A DNA stretch of 64,000 nucleotides from Apophysomyces variabilis (Eukaryota; Mucoromycota; Mucoromycetes; Mucorales; Mucoraceae), in the NCBI GenBank assembly GCA_002749535.1, contig MZZL01000409.1:2682160-2746159 (forward strand), given 5' to 3'. The position numbers were made by a program, and so were the translations under genes. Under the pieces are notes generated by a model that saw only the letters and a list, made by a program, of their open reading frames with translations, searched no databases and was not told the DNA's origin. Of the stretch, positions 12,226 to 25,641 are shown piece by piece. Position 1 is the stretch's first letter. The number at the start of each line of letters is the position of its first letter.

Positions 12226-13932
12226 ATGGTGTTCTTCTCCCGTATTTTAGTTAGTGCCTTGGTTACTTGGTCCACTACATTAGTTTCGGCTGCTTCACAG
12301 ACGCCAAAGCTAACTGCCTATGTTACTGACTGGGTATAACAAGGAATCCTTGCTGGAGAAAAGATAGGCATGATTCTAGTCATTGCTAATCACTTTCATG
12401 TCATTTCCATAGTCTTATCCTAACAACATTGCATGGTCTAAGCTGGACCATATCAACTATGCCTTCGGCATTCCTAACCAAGATGGTCAAGTAAATGGGT
12501 TTACAGACAGCCAGTTACAGAAAGGTAAAGAAGTAAACCCCTCTATGTTTTCTAGAGCTCATGGCATATTTTTGTTTAGCGGTGGGCGATGCACATAAAA
12601 ACAACAGAACGATCAGTTTGAGTGTTGGCGGGTATGAAAATGCTTAAAAAAATGATCTCAGGCATAGTGACATTCTTTGTTTCTTTTACCCATTTTTAGC
12701 TGGACTGGTTCGCTCTACTTTAGTGATTTGGTTATCAGTGATACTGCAAGAGACAAGTTTACCGATACTCTGATTAACCTTGTGAAGAAATATAATTTGG
12801 ACGGGATTGACATTGACTGGGGTAAGACAATGATCGTTTAACCTTACCTTGTTTCTCCCATATTGTCAAATTTACCATATTTGGTTGATTAGAGTATCCC
12901 AACAGTGAGAATGGCCTTTCCTGTAACAAAAAGTAAGAGTTGTGATACAACTCTAAAAGTAATTAAGTAACCTTCTGTATTTAGCAATGCACAAGATACC
13001 AAAAACTATCTGTCTTTCCTTCAACTGTTGCGCAAGAAGTTCGATACTCAGTTTAAAGGGGAACATAAATTGTTGTCAGTCGCCGCAGCAACCGCTCCTT
13101 TTAATGACGATAATGGCGATCCTTCGGATACCCTTGACAAAGGGTGGGGTACTGTCTTGGACGCTGTGAATCTCATGGTAAGGAGTCCAAACTTCGGACC
13201 CTTAAAAAGCTTCATTTATGAAATGCTTAACCGCGTCTAGGTTTATGATGTCAACGGCAACTGGAATCCTGACACTGGTGCCAATGCACCCCTTTATTCC
13301 GGTGACGATACAGATGCAATCAGCGGTGATCACGCAGTGAAGTTATGGACAAATGCTGGTGTTCCCGCTGACCGAATTGTCTTTGGTGTTCCATTCTATG
13401 GCTACACAACGCTTGTGACCTCACCGGCCACTGCCAACCGATTTGCTGTTCCTATCGACAAGAGCCAACCTCAGATCCAGGGCGACAAGTACGATAGCAT
13501 GGGAACGAGTCCTTGTCCCAACGACAAGCCATCGTATTCCGGTGAATTCCAATGGCGATCCGTGGTAGCCCTCAATATTACCAACAACCAAAACGGCTGG
13601 ACGACCTTTTGGAACCAAGCTTCTCAAACACCTTATGCTTATAAGGCCTCAAAGAAGCAATTCCTTTCTTTCGACAACCCTCGCTCTTTAGAAGCCAAGG
13701 TGAATTATGTCAACCAACATGGCCTTGGCGGTATGATGATCTGGTCGCTGGAAATGGTAAGGAAACATTTTAGGACATTTAGGGAGGGCAAGCGCACATT
13801 TATATCATGGTCAAATTGAAAAAAAAAAATCAATCCTAGGACGATGAGAGCCATACCCTTTTAAACTCTCTGCAAGGAGTTCGTCAAGGCAACTCTACGA
13901 AACCCAACAAGAAAAAGAATAAGCATCATTAA
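12226..13932 (+). CDS. Secreted GH18 chitinase
   Basis: Hydrolyses beta-1,4 links in chitin, probably during wall remodelling or nutrition. Eight exons (12226-12333, 12413-12524, 12580-12631, 12700-12821, 12893-12932, 12985-13177, 13241-13756, 13840-13932) total 1236 nt, 411 residues. Residues 1 to about 22 form a signal peptide ending VSAASQ. The GH18 landmarks are HINYAFG, the SVGGW strand (split at 12631/12700), the catalytic DGIDIDWEYP with the proton-donor Glu (split at 12821/12893), VFGVPFYGY and the closing GGMMIWSLEMDD. No chitin-binding domain or GPI signal is seen; the C-terminus is a short basic NKKKNKHH tail. Family and active-site residues are clear; endo- or exo-action cannot be told from sequence alone. 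Confidence 0.94.
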
Positions 13933-15665
<1,733 letters not shown>

Positions 15666-15855
15666 CCTTCTGTCCCCCCTTTCTCCCCCCTTTTTTTTTA
15701 GTTCTTCAACTTCCCATGACTTTGCTAGGTTACAAATTATTATTTAAAGGACAGTCCTTGGAAACAAATTCATTTTCTTTTTTACTTTTCTGTTGACAAA
15801 GAAAAATACATCAACAATACGCCTTGTATATATATAACATATATCTATTACCATC

Positions 15856-16062
15856 ATGTCATTGCGCGCATCACTTCATCCTCAAGCATTGCTATCCTAC
15901 CACTTAACTGGCACTCCTTCGAAATATTCCTATCGTACCTGTCCCATTTGCTCCGAACGACTCTTAGTCCGTATCCATGGTGCTTTTGTACACAAATGGA
16001 TCAACCATCATTTCGCAACCCATCATCACGAATGGATGCATGTCGTTGTAAATCTACATTGA
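15856..16062 (+). CDS. Small hypothetical Cys/His-containing protein
   Basis: A 68-codon frame starting about 30 bp after a TATATATATAA stretch (about 15827-15837). It contains TCPICSERLL and a His/Trp-rich HKWINHHFATHHHEWMH segment, which could bind metal. I do not recognise a family. It sits between the CT repeat and the convergent PIL1 gene. It could be a real short gene or chance; no homologue-based support is available here. Confidence 0.3.
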   Translation: MSLRASLHPQALLSYHLTGTPSKYSYRTCPICSERLLVRIHGAFVHKWINHHFATHHHEWMHVVVNLH

Positions 16063-16395
16063 TCCCAACAAACCCAACTATTTTGTCCATACAACAAAAG
16101 AAAAATCAAACCAAGAAAAGTAAAAAGGAAAAAAAGGCATATTCTCCCATTCCCCCTCTCCAAAACTTTCAACACTCTGTTGTCAAACCGGTTTTTGAAC
16201 TGTTGAAATCTTTCCCCCTTTTTCTCCCTCTCTCTCTCTCTCTCTCGCTTCTCCTGTATATAAATTTTCCCCCATTTCACCACTTAAAAAAATAAGCACT
16301 TGTCCTAAAATGGTTATATATGTTGACTCATCGCATGCAATCACTGTTTTTTTCCTTTTTGTTTACTTTGTTACATGATGACCTGCTGTATAAGC

Positions 16396-18353
16396 TTATT
16401 GTTCAGATTTCTTATCGGGGGGATAGCCCTCTTGAGGACCGTCGTAAATGGGTAACTCTCCTCCTGTGGATTGACTAGCTTCTGCGGAAGACATCATTGT
16501 TCTTCGTCTTTCTTCTTCGGCATCTCGCTGAGCCAGTTGCCTTTTCTCCTCTTCTGCCGAAAGTTGCTCTTTTGGGATCGCGGGGGGAATACGGAACCCA
16601 CCGGGGTCCACACGCTGGCGATAGGGCAGTCGGGGATCACCCCCCATTCCGTGAATATGGGCAAACTGTTGTTGAAATTCGGCGTAAGGTCTTTGTTGTG
16701 CTGCTGCTTGTTGTTGGCGTTGTGCCATTTGCCAGTAAAGTTGATTGTAATCCATCTGGTAGTACTGGGGCCCTGGGGTCCATAGTACAGATCCTTGTGA
16801 AGATACAGACATCATTGAATTTTGATGATACGGTAGCTGTTGATGCATCGGCAATGGAGAACTGGTGATAACATTGTGCATCGAATATGGTGTACCTGGT
16901 GGAACAGCATGCGCTTGATAAGGCGATTGGAAAATAACGGTTTCTGTTTCATCAGCTTGTTTCTCTTCGTATTGAAACTGCAACACAGGATTGCTGGTAT
17001 TGTGTGCGGGAACAGGTGGGGGCGGCGGTACAAGCACTTCATCTGAGTTGCGGGGAGAAGACGGCGGCTCTTCCCGTCTATTATCGGAATACGCAGGAGG
17101 AGGAGCATCGTACAAATCTTCAAGCTCCTCCAAATCCTTATTCCTATCCTCTCTATGCTTGGCATCACCCGTCACCGAAGCCACCGCTTCCGTGGAGTAA
17201 CCTGCTGGCTCTGTTGGTCGAGGTGGCAAATCAGGAACGGTAGATGACGTCGCTGCTTCCGTTTCTGCCGTCTCTGTGGTCACAGTGGTCACAGTGGTCA
17301 TACTGGTCGCGGCCGTGGATACTGCCGCCGTCGTCTTCGTCGTTATGTGCCCTTCATCTTCCTTGGATACTTCAGGTTTCTTTCCTTTTCCATGTAGTGC
17401 GACGACAGATCCATGAGCAGCCAAAGTCAGACGCTCCTCTCCTTTAGCTGGTCGCCAACTTTGCACGGCCATAAGTGCGTCGGCTAAGATCGTGGTGGAT
17501 TCAGATTCTTTTTCGTAGGGTCGGCGGGACTCTCCTCTGGGTGTTGGTTCGATGTCCAACAAATCCACAATATACTTTCCGAAACCAGCAATGATAGCAG
17601 TCTTTTCAGCAAACTCGTTCATGGCATTAAAACGCGAGTAAAACGCTTCACGCAATGCAAAGCGTTTGAAATCCCGCATTTCCATCTCAGTATCGTGAGT
17701 GTCGCGTTCTAATGATTCCAATTCCTTCTGAAATTCGACAAGTTTTGGTGACTTAGGGTTGGATTTAGTGAGGTTATGGATTCTTTCTTTTAAGGATCGC
17801 TTCTTTTCTCTGATATCGGATAGTTTTTCTTCTCGCTCACGGATAGCTTTGATGGCCTGCCGAAATTGCTTGTTCTTCTCTGCGAAAGCAAAGTGAAGTT
17901 AAATAAAACAACAAGCGATTAGCCACGCTCGTTAACTCAGGCCTGTTACCTACCAGCATACGTCTGTTCTATCTCAAGCTGCTTTTCAAGTAACTTGACG
18001 AGTTTGTTGCCGATATCCTAATACAAGGACAGATGGAGAGACATAAAGTTAACCACATCATATCCACTGTCTTTAGGATATACCTCCAAGTCGCGACCTT
18101 CTTTGCCCCCTGACTCTTGGCTTTCTTCTTTAGTCCATTCTTCGAATGCTTTATTGGTCTTGGAACGCTGGTATAACAGTGTTCGCAAAGAAGCCAAATC
18201 ATTACGTTCACCATAAATCCACAGCGAGAGACCTTTTGTGTCCTGTTTCTGAAGTGGATTGCTGCTTGCGAGCTGTGAACGGACATCAGCTCCGATCTTT
18301 CCCAGTGAATACTGGAGATCTTTGTACTTCATCATATGCGAAAGGTGATTCAT
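16396..18353 (-). CDS. PIL1: Eisosome core component PIL1/LSP1-like (BAR-domain protein)
   Basis: Predicted to assemble on the inner face of the plasma membrane as the BAR-domain scaffold of eisosomes. Three exons (18353-18084, 18017-17954, 17879-16396) total 1818 nt, 605 residues. The BAR part has LWIYGERNDLASLR, IGNKLVKLLEKQLEIEQTYA, then NPKSPKLVEFQKELESLERD and TAIIAGFGKYIVDLLD followed by TPRGESRRPYE, closely following yeast Pil1/Lsp1 (there GYGKALLELLD and TPGETRPAY). The C-terminal half, from about residue 260, is a Thr/Pro/Gln-rich disordered tail with poly-Pro runs and PPAYS motifs, far longer than in yeast. The first in-frame ATG was chosen; a 12-codon upstream frame overlaps it. 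Confidence 0.9.
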
Positions 18354-18388
18354 ATTGGAAAGGAATGAAGTATTTGTCGGGATGACAT
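18350..18388 (-). promoter_or_regulatory. Upstream ORF overlapping the PIL1 start (ATGA overlap)
   Basis: An ATG at 18388 opens a 12-codon frame whose TGA (18352-18350) overlaps the PIL1 ATG (18353-18351) as ATGA. If transcribed in the leader, it could limit PIL1 translation to reinitiation or leaky scanning. It is a sequence observation only; the transcript start is unknown. Confidence 0.4.
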
Positions 18389-19516
18389 CTCCGTCACCGT
18401 TTTGTTACTTAGCCTCACTGCTGTGTATAACAATTCCTATAACAGGCAGTACTTTGAGTTACTGTACGACGAAGTTGGAAGAACGAGCCAGTTAAATTTG
18501 CGTGATTGCGATGGATGTCGGCCCTCGCATCTTGTTTGTAAAAGAGACTAAACGACTGTCTTGTCCAAACAACTAACAAGGACACCTGCTGTTTTTCTGG
18601 CTTTCCGGAAAAGATATACGTACCTGTAGCAAGAATATGACAACTTCTAGACTTGCTACACGTTAGCATAAAGGATACCCTTGGGCAAATGGAATCGACT
18701 GCCGTCAGCCTTCTTATGTCGGCATAGCTGGGATTAAAAAAGCGTAATATCATCTTCTGTACGGAAACAAGGCCCTTATCGCGCCCAAATCCTATGGCCA
18801 CGGCGGTTTGAATGTCTCGATGTCATGTCGCACGCACTGTTTTGTAGCTGACATACTTTTAGTTGGCATAAAGCAAGCTTTTATTCATCCTAAGTCATGT
18901 CTCTGACCTTAAATCAACACCCCTTTTGATGAATTATGTTTTGAAAGCAAAAAATGCAAACATTTGCGACCGTCCATGCTCATCTGTCATTGCTAGCACC
19001 GTACTTTGCATTATCAATGACTTTGGGATGAAGAATGCGTTTCTTCTGCAGGAGTTCCTTTTTTAGCATTTTTGAATCCCCGTTTATGCGGGAATGGCAC
19101 TCTAATCCAGGCACCTCGTATCCACATTTCGAAAGGAATACAAAGCACTATCTATTTGTCCGCTATTACTTCATATGTTATATAAGACGCCAAATCATCT
19201 CGCTCGTATTGGTTTGCAATAACAACAGCGCAGATAACCTCTGATCATTGTATATTCAGGCACGCTAAAGATTATTCATGACACCCAATATCAGAAAATG
19301 CCGTACATTCAACAGATGATGAGTGCAGAATATTTATAAAAAGATATTTTATTCAGTAGTGCACTTCACGAACCAATATCGTCAAAGTAGGTTTAGCTAT
19401 TGAAGGGCTTAGACAGATCGTAAAACAGTTGAAGGATTTCGACATGGTGGTTCCCGCAGCTATTGCTAACCAAATCTTGTTATATTGCTTATATATTATA
19501 CACTTAGATATTGAAA
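18389..19516. other. Spacer upstream of PIL1 and downstream of GPN2
   Basis: About 1.1 kb. A minus-strand frame of 128 codons (18415-18801) lacks motifs and lies in the presumed PIL1 promoter. No gene supported. Confidence 0.4.
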
Positions 19517-20678
19517 TTAATTGTCTTCCGATGAATATGCTTTGTCGATCCATTTCTCCTGCACGTCCCTGACATCCTCATGATATCCAGCTTTCATTGC
19601 TGTGAGCATGATGGATTCATTGCCTTCCGTCAAACCTCCAAAGACAAATCCTCCTGCTTTATCAATCACTTGCTGTAACTTCGTCATCGATGTTTTATCC
19701 TCGACACATAAAGTGTAGAAGCCGACCAGCGAAAAATCTTCGATGAGTTCGCACAAGGCAGCATTTAGTGCCTTGAATTTTGATCCAAAAGGGTCGTCGT
19801 TCAATGACTCAAGCAAATACGACAAGTCCATTACGTCGGTATAATATTCAAGATTGAATCCTAATTTTTCCAGTGAGTACTGAAATAGTAGTTCATCATC
19901 TGTATACATACGTAGCTTGCCATAGGACTCGATCAGATCGATTTTAGATAAGACATTGACGTGCGGTAACTCAAGCTGTATCATAGTCTTCAATGATAGT
20001 AAGAGTACTGATATGTACTTGGATGGATCTGTACAATAATGAGCGTCGACCATATGAACCGACACTAGCTAACAATATGATAAGTCAAACAAAAGCTGAA
20101 ATAAAAGAAGCACGTACTCTATAGTCCATTTTCGCTAATCGTTCAATGATCTGCTTGACTGCGCTATGATGTGTGAACAGTTCGACTTGACCAGGGAAAT
20201 CAAAGATGATGTAGCTATCTATAGTAGTTCCATTAGCTTCCGCTCACTGTCTTGAATACTTTTTTTATAACCTTTGATCGAATCGAGCTTTTCTATAAGC
20301 CAGTCTATGTTTTTCAAAAGGTATTCAAGGCAGAACATAATCCCGCCATTGGGACCTAATGCTAGTTCTTGCATTGTATCCTCTAACGTTATAAGATCGG
20401 CAATATTAACCGCACAAGGATACGGAATATGATCATTAGCTGGATCAAGGTTGACGATCGAGACCTTTCTAGTATATAAAGATCGGTATATGTCAGTGTA
20501 TAAGGACAAATCGTCTTTCTTCACCTTCCGACTGCTGTCAAATATTGGTAAGCACCCCAACAATATGTAGTTTTCCCTGAGCCTGGAGGACCTACAACAA
20601 CCTATATAATCATTATGTAAGATAGCAATGATACACATGGCATATGAATGTGAAGAACCTTACCTGTCCGAATGGCAT
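19517..20678 (-). CDS. GPN2: GPN-loop GTPase GPN2
   Basis: Cytosolic GTPase that helps assembly and nuclear import of RNA polymerase II/III. Five exons (20678-20664, 20601-20525, 20468-20272, 20218-20118, 20068-19517) total 942 nt, 313 residues. The protein starts MPFGQVVVGPPGSGKTTY (P-loop split after exon 1), then SIVNLDPAND, the diagnostic GPN loop LGPNGGIMFC, the G3 FDFPGQVELFTH, HMVDAHYCTDPSKYIS and the G4-type NVLSKIDLIE. The order and length fit GPN2, whose members begin MPFGQ. The frame is open further upstream but the family start is at 20678. The third intron uses a GTTATA donor. Confidence 0.93.
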
Positions 20679-20835
20679 GCCGTAACCTATCGAATAAGGA
20701 TAAAAAGTTGCAAAGCTGGCGTTTCCCGGTGAACCCGGTTTTTGGGAGACTAAAGCAGTCATTTCGGACACTACAGTCCCATCCCTGAGAGGTGCCACTC
20801 AGCTGTTCATACCAGAAACCGGGAGGGTAACTACG

Positions 20836-20923
20836 CGTACAGAAATTTGGGCAGTTTGCGCACAGAAATTACAGGTCACTTTAGTAGGCCAACTTCCGTG
20901 TAACGCAAAACTTTTGTGCGCAA
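20836..20923. repeat. Direct and inverted GCGYACARAA repeats left of the MULE relic
   Basis: GCGTACAGAAATT (from 20836) and GCGCACAGAAATT (from 20859) are near-identical direct copies, and TTTTGTGCGCAA (20912-20923) is the inverted form. Short clustered direct/inverted motifs like this are typical of subterminal regions of DNA transposons, and they lie about 110 bp before the transposase-like frame. Confidence 0.5.
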
Positions 20924-21029
20924 TATCGCTGGATTCCGACGTTTTACAGACAACATAACTGGTCCATTGCTTCCAAAATAAAAATCCAAGAGTTATATTA
21001 TCGTGGTAAGTTCACCTTTTTTTTATAAC

Positions 21030-21912
21030 ATGGATTCAATTCTAGCTCAAAAGTACAATACTCGCGATGACTTTTACAAGGCTATTAGAGAGAAAGCTCT
21101 TCTAAACGGTTTTGATGTCAGCATTAAAACAAGCGGCAAAAATTGTTGTTATTTCCAGTGTGTTCACCGTGGCAAATATAAGCCTCATCATACTGGTATT
21201 CCTCAGGACAATCAACCTGTAACAGAGAAGTCAGATGATACGAAGGAGATTCCTGCCCGGTATACTTGCGTTAATGGTTTTACAAAACTTAGACCGAGAC
21301 GCACAGCAAAGCGTCTTGACTGTCCCTGGTTTATGTACACGTCATATATCAAGAAGGAAGGTGCTTGGATGATCCGCGAGGATAAATCGAAAATCCATGA
21401 GCATTCTCATGAGGGCTCGACTACACCCGCTCGTCTACTATAATGCTCGCAAAGTAGATGGAGACGTCCAAGTTGACATATTAGAGCAACATAGCGTCGG
21501 CATTAAGCCAGCTCAGATACTCCGAAGAACACTAGATATCAATGGTCAACCAACCATGCTTTCAAAGGGTATCTACAGCATGCAACAGCGAAGCGTAATG
21601 AACGACCCACTCAACCAAGTAAACGAGGTGCATGACTTTCTCAAATCCAGAGGATATAGCGTGCGGTACAGTCATTCAGAAGGCGTTGTGGAAAGACTTT
21701 TCGTCAGTCATAAAGCAGCAATTCAGAGAGCGCAACCGTTTCCTGAGGTTGTTATCATTGATACAACATACAAAACCAATGTACACAAAATGCCTTTCGT
21801 AAACATTGTAGGCATTGATAATCTCGCAGCTGAGCATGGTGACCATTCTCCACGGTCTTTCTTTATTGCTTCGGCAATAATGTCGGATGATAAGGAGCCT
21901 TCACTGCGGTAG
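21030..21912 (+). pseudogene. Mutator-like (MULE/FAR1-type) transposase, frameshifted and truncated
   Basis: Begins with a FAR1-like N-terminal DNA-binding region (YNTRDDFYKAIREKALLNGF, CVHRGKY, LDCPWFMY, HEHSHEG). The frame changes near 21420-21440, after which the protein continues with DILEQHSVGIKPAQIL, then VERLFVSHKAAIQRAQPFPE and the MULE catalytic-Asp segment VVIIDTTYKTN with MPFVNIVGID. It stops at 21912, before the later catalytic D/E residues. The frame change and missing C-terminus make it a relic. FAR1-type MULE fragments are common in Mucoromycota genomes (family knowledge). Confidence 0.8.
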
Positions 21913-22493
21913 AGTAGACGTTTTACCCGCATTTTATCCCTGGGTAATACATGAGATTTTACCCACTTTCTCATGGAGCGAGCAATCTTCAGTGTTGTTC
22001 AGTCTCTTCTTTCCCAGAAGAGAAAAAAACTAGCAAATGCAAAATATAAGCAGTATGAAGTGTATGCGCGATTCTCAGGAACTGCATAAATATCTATATC
22101 ACGCGCTTTTAACATGGTTTTCTTTTAATGGGGTTATTCGCGTTTTCTTTTTACTTATCCTTTTTTTTACAAACTTTTTCCTCTGCTTATTTTCACTCTA
22201 TGGTGTTTCAGTACTTCTTCATCGGCAAACTCACTTTCATAATGTTGATGATATATCATCCTAATGATATACATCCTTGACCTGAAAGCGTGTTCTTTAT
22301 TGGTAAGCTTATATCTTTATTTTGTGTAGTATTTAAGATGTGTGTGGTGGTGTGTTAAGAGATATACAACAGATTTAGAAGTACTGTGAAACTCTGATTT
22401 ATTCTTGTGAAAAGAACAACCCTTCTTGTTTTAATAATTACTTACTTTTTACTAGGGTTGAGTTTGAATATAAGCCACAGTACATATTAGATT
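21913..22493. other. AT-rich spacer between two transposon relics
   Basis: Contains several TTTTACCC/GGGTAA motifs just after the MULE relic (21920-21970) which could be its right subterminal region. No open frame with motifs. Confidence 0.35.
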
Positions 22494-23412
22494 CTATGTC
22501 GAATACGACATTATCCCCCTCCAGGTTGGATAACCGTCTAAAAGTCTTAATTTGTTTCTTGCTCTTTTGGTTCTCTTCTTTGCTGGTATCGGAGCTTGAA
22601 TACTTCCTTTTGACATTATCGGTGTTTGAAGTTTGGCCTTGACGTTCTCAGTGCCTGGAGATGATCTTATGGTCTGAAAAATGACTTGCTGGCTCCCACG
22701 TATCATGCTCTTTCTCATAACCTCTCCATCTTACTTTGTATAGGTATTGTCCATTTTCCTTTTTGTGATTTACAATGGCTTCAACTTCATATATCTCTTC
22801 TTCAGGCACAGTTTCATCTATTGTGATTGCCTTTAAAGCTGATGGAGAGTATTCTTTAGAAGTTAAATCACCATCCTCATCTTTTAACATGTATGATCCA
22901 CCCTTAGTTTCTCTAACTACGGTATATGGACCGTTATAGATCGGGTCTAATTTGCCAGGCTGGATTGCTTTTACCATAATGTGACTTCCTGGTGGGGAAT
23001 TTAACCAGCACATGTTTGCTGTCAAACTTCTGCTTTTGTGCGTCTGTCAACGTCTGCACCTTTTGACTTATCGCTGGAAAAACTACTTTTGCCATTTGCT
23101 CCAGCCTTTTCTTCAGTTCATCAGTATTCATCGGTGGACATGGCTTATCTTAGTGTAGTTTTCGAACTTGTTCAATGGTCGTGCGAACATGAAAGCAAAA
23201 GGCTGTGAGTTATGCCGTTTGGATACTTTTGCATTCACTGCCAGTTGTACACTTGGTACATATATATCCCAGTCTTTCTTTACGCGTTCTATTCTTTTCT
23301 TAATGGCGGTTACACTGGTCTCTACCCATCTTTCTGCGGCTCCATTGGCGCGTGGATGGTAAGGTACCACCAATCGATGGTTGAATCTTGACGCTACAGC
23401 GAAACGGCTCAT
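22494..23412 (-). pseudogene. Ty3/gypsy chromovirus relic: integrase C-terminus and chromodomain
   Basis: Reading right to left: integrase core end (RLVVPYHPRANGAAERWVET), spacer helices (MNTDELKKRLEQMAKVVFPA), GPY/F module (GKLDPIYNGPYTVVRE) and a chromodomain (EVEAIVNHKKENGQYLYKVRW, GYEKEHDTWEPASHF), then a basic tail. At least three frame changes (about 23130, 23000 and 22655) separate these pieces. Reverse transcriptase, RNase H, protease and gag are absent, and no LTR pair is visible, so this is a 5'-truncated, inactive fragment. The chromodomain identifies it as a chromovirus. Confidence 0.88.
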
Positions 23413-25146
23413 TAAAGTCTGGGACTTTATAATTATCGAAATTTGTGTGAATTTAGGTTAACTTGGGCAAGGGTGACGGGAAAAGAGCTTGTAGAGTTTT
23501 TCTTTGCTTTAACTTGTCTTAACACACTTTTTACTCTTAGTTGGCAAACCCGTTGACTTTATTATGTGAAAGCTTTTCTATTATTTTTATTGCTAGCGGG
23601 CCTTCCCGAGGCTCCGCTGCTTTCACTAAAGCTACAAACGGCAGACTCAGGTAAAAGAAGCCCCGAATCTCCCTGACTTTCCTGTCCGGTTGGCCAACGT
23701 AGCTTGGGTAATATGGCGCGAGCCAAACTAGCGCCAAAACTGCTTGACGCCGGTTCAGCCGTCCCACTTCAGATCGGGCCACTTATGGCCCATAAGAGAG
23801 CTGTTCCATCGATATGTGGCATCAAGATTGGACCGTGGCTCTACTTCTTCTTCATACATTATTTCCAGCTCCTCTTCGATTCTTTGAGGCAGCATATTTC
23901 ATGACATCGATCGACAACAATTTCCCTATTCGCGCAACTATTCCGATGTTAACACGTCATGCCATGACGCTCCCCTCCGTGGATAAGACGACGTGTTGCC
24001 CTTTTTCATCCTTTTTTTTTTGGCTTTCTCTCTTATTGCATCTTCATTCACATGGGCCATTGATAGCTCCACCAATGCAATGTATGATAAACGCCTCTCG
24101 TAATTCAATGTGCACAGACCTCAGAAGGTTTATCTGACTACATGATTCCAGTATGCTAGAGTCTCGATAGAAAGTAATTTCCTATTACTACAATTATCAT
24201 TCTGCTACAATTATGATTCATTAACATCTGCTCGTAAAATACACAAGTACACTGAACAAAAAAATGCACAAGGCATCTTTCAAGAGAAGCATTGGGTGAA
24301 ACAGGTACGACAACATCGGATGTTGTTTACTATCATGCAGATATCTGACCTCAGGACAACAGAGATTGAAACAACACACTTCAAGTTCCTGTCATTGTGC
24401 ACTTTGTTCTGGTCAATTGGCGCAGCTACCCGTCTCTGAAAGCAAGGGCAGCATATGCTTCCCAACATTTAAAGACAACCTGAAACATCGGTTGATTTCG
24501 GCCAGATTATATGATTCATTTGATTCTTCTATAGTCTGATGGCGCAAGCAAGCAGAAGATTCTCTATCAAATCGGTCGGCGGGCTTTTCGTGCCGGATGA
24601 CACATTCACAGATATTTCTTTTTTGATCCACGCCCATCATGGATTTGATGCCCGGTGGGCGTCAAGCCAAGTGCTAGGTTACCCTTTGGGGATAGTAAAA
24701 AGATATTCAGTATATCCTTATGTTTATTAACCACCAATTATATTTTATGCTACTCGAATGAATTTTATTTCCTTTGGAGGGTCAAGTTCATGTAAGTGAA
24801 ATGTACGTCCCGTATAGCCCATTTACTAATAGCCCATATTGTCTTTTTCTTTAACACAAACTTGATCCTTTCATCGACGTAAAATTTGGTTTAGAGTAGC
24901 GCAAACTATAATACATTAAAACAGTACGATGGTAAAATATAATGTGCGATTGTTTGTCATTCTGCAACGGCTATTTGCTGGTTGTTATCAGTCCCTAGAA
25001 CTCCGGAAAAAAGTGTCGCTGCCTTATTAGGACGGCTTAGACTTCCGATCCGCGTGTTCTACAAAGGCATGGAGAGTCACTCTCTAACCGGCAGCTTCCA
25101 GAAAAGAAATTGCTTGGAGTGAACTAAAGCTTTCTTCTCCCTGCTG
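23413..25146. other. Spacer, possibly old transposon debris
   Basis: About 1.7 kb with short unrelated frames on both strands; a GC-richer patch at 23580-23820 resembles neither neighbour. No gene, tRNA or clear repeat recognised. Confidence 0.4.
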
Positions 25147-25641
25147 ATGAGTGATTATCCACACTATCCTGATCAAGCTCGCATCGGCAGAGATAAGCAG
25201 GTGTACGATGCCGATAATGTACGACAAGTTGCTGGTTGCATTGTGATCGAACCTCGTTCGAATCGCATTCTACTGGTGACAAGCAGCAAACATGAAGGTG
25301 TTTGGGTATTTCCTAAAGGAGGTTGGGAAAACGACGAAACGCAGGAAGAAGCTGCTGAACGTGAAACTTACGAGGAAGCTGGTGTACGCGGAAAGATCAC
25401 TAGGTTGATCGGCAATTTTCTGGAGTACGATATGTACGACAATCCAAAAAACCGGTTCTGGCTGTATGAGTTCCATGTTCATCGTGTGATGGATAAGTGG
25501 CCAGAAATGTCATTTCGCAAACGGCAATGGTTTGCATTTGATGAGGCTTTTCATGCTCTTCGCTTCAAACCACTATTGCAGAGAGCGCTCATGCAATCGT
25601 CCTTGGCACCACATCAACTCCCTCAAACGGGCTCACCTTAA
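25147..25641 (+). CDS. Nudix hydrolase, diphosphoinositol polyphosphate phosphohydrolase type
   Basis: Intronless 164-residue protein. After a short N-terminus, it reads VRQVAGCIVIEPRSNRILLV, then GVWVFPKGGWE, and the full Nudix box from GGWENDETQEEAAERETYEE through AGV, with the conserved metal-binding REXXEE Glu residues. The PKGGW lead-in and overall size match Aps1/DIPP (NUDT3-like) enzymes, which hydrolyse diphosphoinositol polyphosphates and dinucleoside polyphosphates such as Ap6A. The C-terminus is MSFRKRQWFAFDEAFHAL. Substrate is inferred from family resemblance. The start is the first ATG, with an in-frame body immediately following. Confidence 0.92.
   Translation: MSDYPHYPDQARIGRDKQVYDADNVRQVAGCIVIEPRSNRILLVTSSKHEGVWVFPKGGWENDETQEEAAERETYEEAGVRGKITRLIGNFLEYDMYDNPKNRFWLYEFHVHRVMDKWPEMSFRKRQWFAFDEAFHALRFKPLLQRALMQSSLAPHQLPQTGSP

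Noticed and set aside
16205..16285. CT tract plus TATATAAA on the plus strand as a promoter
   Set aside because: The next plus-strand sequence is the 3' end of the minus-strand PIL1 gene; no gene starts there.
18415..18801. 128-codon minus-strand frame upstream of PIL1
   Set aside because: No motif, Cys/Ser-rich random composition, and it lies in the presumed promoter.
20679..20798. Upstream extension of GPN2 (MAPLRDGTVVSEM...)
   Set aside because: The family starts at MPFGQVVVGPPGSGK; the extra 40 residues have no counterpart and the frame is open by chance.
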